Below are positions 57,812-64,000 of a DNA stretch of 64,000 bases, piece after piece. The DNA is from Nemertoderma westbladi (lineage: Eukaryota; Xenacoelomorpha; Nemertodermatida; Nemertodermatidae), in NCBI GenBank assembly GCA_032718475.1, contig JAUCBJ010001165.1, forward strand, positions 1 through 64,000. Direction: 5' to 3'. The notes beneath the pieces are model-generated. The model was not told where the DNA came from and searched no databases. It worked only from the letters and a program-made list of their open reading frames with translations. The number at the start of each line of letters is the position of its first letter. The stretch's first letter is position 1. The translations under genes were made by a program, and so were the position numbers.

Positions 57812-60800
57812 TTAGTCTTTCTTGCGTGGACGGCGTTTACGCAGTTTTTTAAAGCTAGCCAGAGTCTTTTTCTCTTTGGGGCGAGCCACTTTACAAGGAG
57901 GGCTATAACTCCTAGGTGAAGGGTGCAATATAATTGCATCAGAAGGTGCAGGATTGTGGTCGGTGTATCCTCCGGTTGAAGTGCCTGGTAGGTTGACATC
58001 AACTTCGGGGGACTGGGGTCTAACGGCCTTTAGAGCGCGTTTTAGGATGGCTGCTCTTATGGGTCCTTTACGAGTGGTCTGAACGGAAGCCGTGGGTGGA
58101 CCATAGGCCGTCAGAAACTGCCTTGGTTTAATGGTTCTTTCCAACTCGCGTTTGCGGGCTCGATATTCGTAAGGCCGCCGATATACTTCTTGTAACTCAG
58201 GATGTGAGTTAACGAATAATTCTCCACAGTCCGGGTCGCGATGGATAAAATTAATTAAGTGATAGGAACGAATATCACTGGGATTAACTCTTCTGAGGAA
58301 TTTGCGCACAAACTTAGTCGAAATGCATTCTCCGACGCGCTTCAGTAGTTTGTAACTCGGTATGCGTGCTTTCTCTTCGACAGAAGCGAATAGGTAAGGA
58401 TGGAACGCATAAACTCCTTCGTAAGCGCGTCCAGGGTAGTAGCGATGACGTGAGTTACAATGCAAGTCAGCATTCGCTTCCCAAGCTCTGATATAACGGA
58501 GTGTAATCAATTCATCTACACTTTCTAAATCGTTATTAAATGGACAATCAAAGCTGGCGTGTCCTTTCAGTTGACAATGGTGGCATTGCGTCATAAATTG
58601 GGGACAGACTGCAAAATGTGCGAACTATTGAGTCGACAATAGGCACAGTAAATTTCCATTGACGGTTGTTCGTGGAAATAAGAACATGGGACGTTCGTGT
58701 CCATGGGCGTAATATGGTCTCTAGATGCGCATAACCGACAACGCTGTCGATCAACATAGTTGGCATGGCGATAATCGTACGCAGTGAGACACTGTGGACC
58801 TTGATACCATTCTAGAATGTAATCGTTGTCGTTGTTCCGGGGCGTGGTAGGTTGAATCTCCTCGGATTCTAGACATATTGGTTCGTCTTCCCAGTGCATA
58901 GCTGAGGTGGGCATAGCTGTCTCTTCCGGGGAACCTACTGTTTGAATTTCCACGACAGAATAACCTGTGGTGATTCGAGGTCTTTGAATAACAGAGGAAT
59001 GTAAATTCGATGTACAAATATCCTTAAAAATGGCAAATCCAGCACTATCTAACTTCTCAGAGGCTGAGTTTCTTAGGCTGAGTTTGGTCAATGCGCGGTC
59101 TTTAAATTGGCTATCCACGTTACGAAACGGTGTTAGAAATCGTCGGAAACATTCAAAGCGGATGAATTTATTATGTTCATCTAGCTTAGCGAGTTTGGTC
59201 CCAAGTACTAATGGATGGGCGCGTATAGTACGACTGCACACATCGGCTAGCCAACCGGAAAGTGCGGTGTTTACAAAGATCGTGTAGATAGCTAAGGAGG
59301 GACGGAGTGGAACACTCATGAAGCTATACACGGCGCCAGGTGCGGTCAATGGTCCGTCAAAGTATAATCGGGAATAATGGTCTCCATATACTTGTTGATA
59401 GTTTATGGGATTTCCAACTTTGAAATTCCATCCGTATTCCTGAAAGGCAAGATGTCCGATGGAAGTTTGTTGAACTTTGGTAATGTTGCTAGACGTATTA
59501 GCATACATGGTGCGGAAGAAACCTCGGCCTTCGGCCCAGGGGGCAATTAACTGCGTATCCACGAAAGGATATGGTATATCCTCCATATTCCGAAAGTCGT
59601 TTTGGAGATCGCCATAAACAGCGGAACCGATTTTAAGGATTCTTTCGTTGAACAACATCTCGAGCACGGGCTGTGGTAACATCGATCCATCGATACCCAT
59701 GGCCGGTTTGCGTTTGGTGTCAATGACATAACGCTGCGCAAGTACGAATTGACCATGTCGGAGATTCTTTTGTGTTTCAGTGAGAGTTTCAAAAGAATAA
59801 TCAATCACGTCGGAACACGCTCGAGTAAACACGTGGGTAGAACCGGCTAATCCGCGTATGTGGATCATGCATGTGGTTCCTAATTCTCCGACAGGAACGC
59901 TGCCTTCATTATCGTATGTGACGACTCCATACATCTCAATGATATTAAGAGTTTCATTCCACTCTTTTGTAGCGTTCTCGAGGGTCATCCCTACTGGATG
60001 CCACAAGGTGGCGCATTGGTTAGCGTCAGGGAGATCACTATACTTCAGGGATTGAGTGTTACACGTCTCCATATTTCCATGTCTTTGTATTCTCTCTTCC
60101 TCGAATAATACGTCGAGATTCCAATGGACTAATCGAGTTTTAATGAATCCATCGAGGTTATAGGGAGGTGTTGCCTCATTCTCAATTCTAGAGATGTTAT
60201 ATGGTTTTCTAAATGAGTTTACCTTTACTAACTGATCCAGATGTTTCTGTAATTGCTCGAGTTCGACAATGTCTAGAGGATTTATTAACGGTAGAAACTT
60301 TAAGTTATGCGTTGGATCTTCCGGTTTTATCAGATAATATTGAGTCAGATTAACTTAATAAGGGTGGTCTTTAATCCCATAAAACGAGTTCGTTAAAGGT
60401 CTAGCGTGTATGTTGACATCGTGTACCATACGACGGACAAGATCCGCTCGATTGTCCGGAGGTTCAACGAGGATACCGTCAACACGAGCAGCTTCGATCG
60501 GCGGACGCTGTAACATGGGGGCGTCTGCGATAAGATCGTGTGATCCTATACTGATATCAACCGGTTGGGGTTGTGCCGTCGCAAAGAGTTTGTCTCCGAA
60601 ATGGGGAATCATCGAGGGGTGACGGATGGTTTTAGAGTAGAGATCCGTCATAAGGATTTGGGCTTCGGGTTGGGCTAAAGCGGCTTCTTCCCTCTCGTCC
60701 ATTTCCATATGTTTCTTTTCGAGTTGGTTCTCCTCCGCTTGTTGTTGCAGACGCTCATCCAGAAACTCCTGTAGGGAATACGTGCGTCCAAGCTCGATAT

Positions 60801-62064
60801 CTTCCTCCAGGTTTTGGATTTCTCGATCAAACTGTGGTAAGGCTAACTCCTTCACCGCTTGGACTTGTTGCCGTAATTTACGTTTCTCTAAGCAATCCTG
60901 TGTTCCCTTCCCGATTTTCTGTCAAATAGCGTCTAAAGCATTTCTTATAACGCTCTCCTCGACTTCCGTGGCAGGTTGCATCGGGGTTAATCCGGGACGG
61001 TTGTAAGGATTAAATGGCGATGTCAGATGCCCGTGTCCCAATCCGGCTAAGTAGGATGGGCGAATGTCTAAAGAACCCACTACCGGAGTACCACTTATTA
61101 ATTGCTCGGGTAACACTAAATCTTTGAACAGAGAATATAGTTCGGGAGGATCAGTAATACTGTTAGGATCAAGAGTTTGAGGTCTCACCGGGGAATGAGG
61201 AGGCCTGACCGAGTATTCCGGAACTCTGATCATGGGTTTATTTAGTGATCGTTTGAGGCGAGCGATCGTGGGTGATACATCGAACAGGTTTTGCTCGAAA
61301 CTCCCGTACGTATAACGCGTAAAACTGTGTTTAGCGCAACGTCTCCGCGGATGTTTATGTCTTTCCGTTTGTTGGTTGGGTCTAGGGCATTCGTCACAAT
61401 AATACCAAAGACGTACGTCTTGGAGAGGAAACGCGGGTGATCATTCTCCAGTTTTACAATATTCCTCCATTTGTTCAAAGCTATCGGGAACAACGGGTAG
61501 TGGACGATCGGCGGTGAGATACATCATAGTGAAATAGAGTCGTTTGAGTTCTACCATAGGGTCATGATGTACACCTTGAGGATATCGAGTCTCTAGGTTC
61601 TGTTGACTGGCAATATTGAGATAGGTTTCTCTCAAAAATTCCAGGTAGTCGTTGAAGTCGATACGTTTATCTGGTTCCTCAATGTTTTCTCTTTCAAGTC
61701 GGTTGCGAATGGAGTTCTTGTGATCTATTCTAGGTTTATCATTACGACTCCGCTGAGTATGATACTTAAATAAAACCATTTCCCTTTCGGTGTCTACATC
61801 GTCAGTATCATGTAAATCTATAGGGTGACCGGTAGTTAGGAAGTCCATATATGTACCATTACGATGTGTATAGCGAGCCGTGAATTTTCTATAGTCCAAT
61901 TCATGCGTGAGTTGCTCTTGAAACATCGGCGGTTCAATATAACGACCATCATCTTCCGTAGTAGTGGGATCGGGTTCACCACTTATCAAGCTATCCACAA
62001 ACGCTTGTAAAGGTAGAGTATATCGCTCCCTGATACCAAGGTCATCTTCTATCAGCTCCGTCAT
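57812..62064 (-). pseudogene. Element C ORF2 (broken by three stops and one frameshift)
   Basis: Full-length homologue of B ORF2, start ATG at 62064 and stop at 57812. Segments: 62064-61441, 61233-60922, 60855-60355 and 60072-58591, then 58594-57812 in another frame. Against B, two breaks are CGA to TGA changes (near 61441 and 60922), one is TAC to TAA (60355), and one is a single-base deletion near 58615 inside the zinc-knuckle region. The 20 bp missing in B are present here. The knuckle CHHCQLKGHASFDC and the basic end KKLRKRRPRKK are conserved. Function unknown. Confidence 0.88.
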
Positions 62065-63529
62065 ATCTGCTGTCGGAGTTTATTAATGTTACAACGAGTT
62101 TATATTGTATATTTTAGGCGAGCGGGCGTCGCTGCCTAACACTCTCGGCCCCCCGGACAGTGGGATCCTCAGCGCCGATGTACCGCTGTCGCAGTGTTTA
62201 CGCCAACGTTGTAGCAACAGCACGACAACGATAACCGGCACAAGTCACTCCACTGTCCGTCCCAAAGGCTTGGATCCACTTGAGGTTCTTTATATGAGAG
62301 TTAGGTCTACTTTACAATTGCGACTAGCTAAGTAGCTAGTACTGTAAACACACTTTAGTAGCAACATTCACCTACAACACACAAATTCCACACAACTGTC
62401 ACCAATTATAAGCATACAGGCCATTTGTCCGTTAGTCAATGCCTTCCAGAATGTCACGTTGTTATTGCGTATCCTTGGATACTAAACAGTGTGCTATGTA
62501 ATCTCTATACTAGGCAATGGGGCAAGCCTTTTATTGTTCTTTTAACTCGCATCTAATTCTAGCGTGGGTGTTGCTATGGTGACATTATGGAAAGCTAGTG
62601 GTAGAATTAGGGTAATTCTCATGCATACAGATCTGGGATGCTATTTAATAGTAATTCTTTGATTGTCAATATCCTCTTTATGCATGATTGTATGAATTTT
62701 ATCGGCTATTGACTATATGTTGGAGATTTTCGCACTCTAATACACTCAATAGGATAAATCTCCGCTCCCGTGATCTATTAATTAATGGAATTTTGGGAAT
62801 GTTATAAATTGCATAAAATGACAATTTATGAAATTCATTTAAGATATGAATTTAAATTTATTCCCGTGAATTTTATTATTTGATGGTAAAAGTGACATAA
62901 TTTTATTCCAGAAATTTTCTGGGGACGTTAACCACTGCTTCTAGAATTTGTCTTTCAAGTATATCGGTGGATGCCGCGATATCTTAATCGACTAGAATTA
63001 CAGATGGTCAAAGGTGTAACAGATTTATTTGCGTTTTACGCTACTGTTAGAGGGACATCACGCTACTATAGGTATTATTTAATATAAGGTAGAAGAGCAA
63101 TATCGCACGAAGCAATGTCAGTGTGAAGAGGCAAGTCGTTTCCAAGGTCTACCCAGAGCTTGGTTTAGCCGAGACACGAGGATCTGAACTTTGCATTCCT
63201 AATACTCTGCCTACCAATAATACCTAAATATAGTAGGAGCTTTATTGTACTTTTAATAAGTACGGACATGTAATCTTACTATAGTCTCGCATTTATAATA
63301 TAATACGGACAGTAAGGAAAGAGAAAAGAATTATTTCTCGCCGTCGCACTAGATATATTATGTAATTACGTAATAAACACTAATATATTGCAATAATCTA
63401 CTAAATAATCTAAATAACATTCCACTAAATAAAATTAAATAAAACGATTATAATAAAGTACATAATAATATTTACATATAAAATAGAATAAAATAGATAA
63501 ATAATAGTCATACACCCACTCCATACGCG
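62065..63529 (-). other. Element C spacer between pol and ORF2
   Basis: 1.46 kb without a long frame, homologous to 40899-42531 and 19024-20677. Contains the conserved block at 63093-63222. Confidence 0.75.
63093..63222 (-). promoter_or_regulatory. Conserved noncoding block between pol and ORF2 (C copy)
   Basis: Appears identical over about 130 bp to B 41210-41340 in reverse complement, and differs from A at only about two bases. Confidence 0.55.
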
Positions 63530-64000
63530 TTACGGCGGGGAGTCCCTAGATGTTTGAGGAATTAGGGAGGTGGTCGTGGGAAGAGTGTCTTGCCTTCCAT
63601 AGTTTCCGGAGAGTTCTCTGTCTCTTTCCAGTAAACATAAACGACCAACTGGGCAATTGAGTTGTTGCGTCTCAAAGATTATGCCGGGTTTCTTGAAGTT
63701 ACGCCGCATGACGACGAGTTCTACTGAGCGCACTAAACCATCCTCCGAGATGTGCGTCTCGATGATACGACCTGTCTGCCACCGTCTACGTGGAAGGTCC
63801 GGATCTACAATAAGCACCATGTCTCCGGCGCTGACATTTTCCTGCTGCGCAAACCACTTAGTTCGAAGTTGTAGCGTGGGCAGATAATGTTTCTCAAAAT
63901 GGTCAGCGAAACGACGGGATAGCAACTGCATAAGTTGCCAAGTTCGACGGCAATATTCGTCTCCGTCGGCGATCTCTGATCGTGGGAGCATGGCTACAGG
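63530..64000 (-). CDS. Element C Gag-Pol C-terminus (partial, runs off the window)
   Basis: At least 153 codons that match the last part of the B polyprotein almost residue for residue: WFAQQENVSAGDMVLIVDPD, the RRNFKKPG block and the end RPVGRL-like CPVGRLCLLE. This is the DUF5641-like module after the integrase. No break is seen in this part. Whether the remainder is intact cannot be judged here. Confidence 0.9.
   Translation of the reverse strand, partial: PVAMLPRSEIADGDEYCRRTWQLMQLLSRRFADHFEKHYLPTLQLRTKWFAQQENVSAGDMVLIVDPDLPRRRWQTGRIIETHISEDGLVRSVELVVMRRNFKKPGIIFETQQLNCPVGRLCLLERDRELSGNYGRQDTLPTTTSLIPQTSRDSPP

Larger units (their letters stand above)
56560..64000 (-). mobile_element. Element C: third BEL/Pao copy, minus strand, cut by the window edge
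   Basis: 3' LTR 56560-57732, ORF2 remnant 57812-62064, spacer 62065-63529 and the end of gag-pol 63530-64000. The order and sequence match element B. The 5' part lies beyond the window, so neither its second LTR nor its target duplication can be checked. Confidence 0.93.

Overview
This is repeat-rich DNA from an animal genome, most likely a marine invertebrate. The signs are a CR1/L2-type LINE with a 2A-PHD amino end, BEL/Pao LTR retrotransposons, a piggyBac-type TTAA element and a fibrinogen-domain membrane protein. Frequent ACCGGT and AGGCCTA words would suit a mollusc or another lophotrochozoan or deuterostome, but the sequence does not settle the species. I see no bacterial genes, rRNA, convincing tRNA or CRISPR.

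Layout: 1-7925 is a long-period satellite (units of 2,764, 2,646 and >2,500 bp). 7926-10768 is a decayed antisense LINE. 10812-11729 is a 38-bp palindromic minisatellite, followed by the 3' end of a Ty3/gypsy pol. 12522-14648 is a second, unrelated 38-bp minisatellite, which resumes at 48541-50476. The 33.9 kb between its halves is a nest of mobile elements. Element A (minus strand, about 13.4 kb of its own sequence) inserted in the minisatellite. A piggyBac-like MITE inserted in A's left LTR. Element B (plus strand, 29240-48167, 18.9 kb) inserted in A's right LTR with a perfect 5-bp target duplication. To the right lie a LINE 3' end, an intact intronless gene for a type II membrane protein with a fibrinogen-related domain (51594-52517), an inverted copy of the first minisatellite, another LINE remnant, an AT-rich stretch with clustered TTCTAGAA palindromes, two short tandem arrays, and element C (minus strand, 56560 to the window edge).

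A, B and C belong to one BEL/Pao family with unusual architecture: 1.2-1.3 kb LTRs; a 2-2.8 kb leader with 290-bp tandem repeats; one gag-pol frame (2,759 aa and fully open in B); a conserved noncoding spacer of about 1.5-1.6 kb; then a second very long frame (about 1,417 codons before damage, called ORF2 here) in the position usually held by env. ORF2 shows no membrane segment or signal peptide. It has a coiled coil, a cluster of zinc-knuckle-like motifs and a strongly basic C-terminus, so it looks like a nucleic-acid-binding protein rather than an envelope. It is damaged differently in each copy. B's LTRs are almost identical, so B moved recently; A is older and has lost RT/RNase H and integrase through two in-frame deletions. 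This large BEL/Pao family with a non-envelope ORF2 is the most novel feature of the window.
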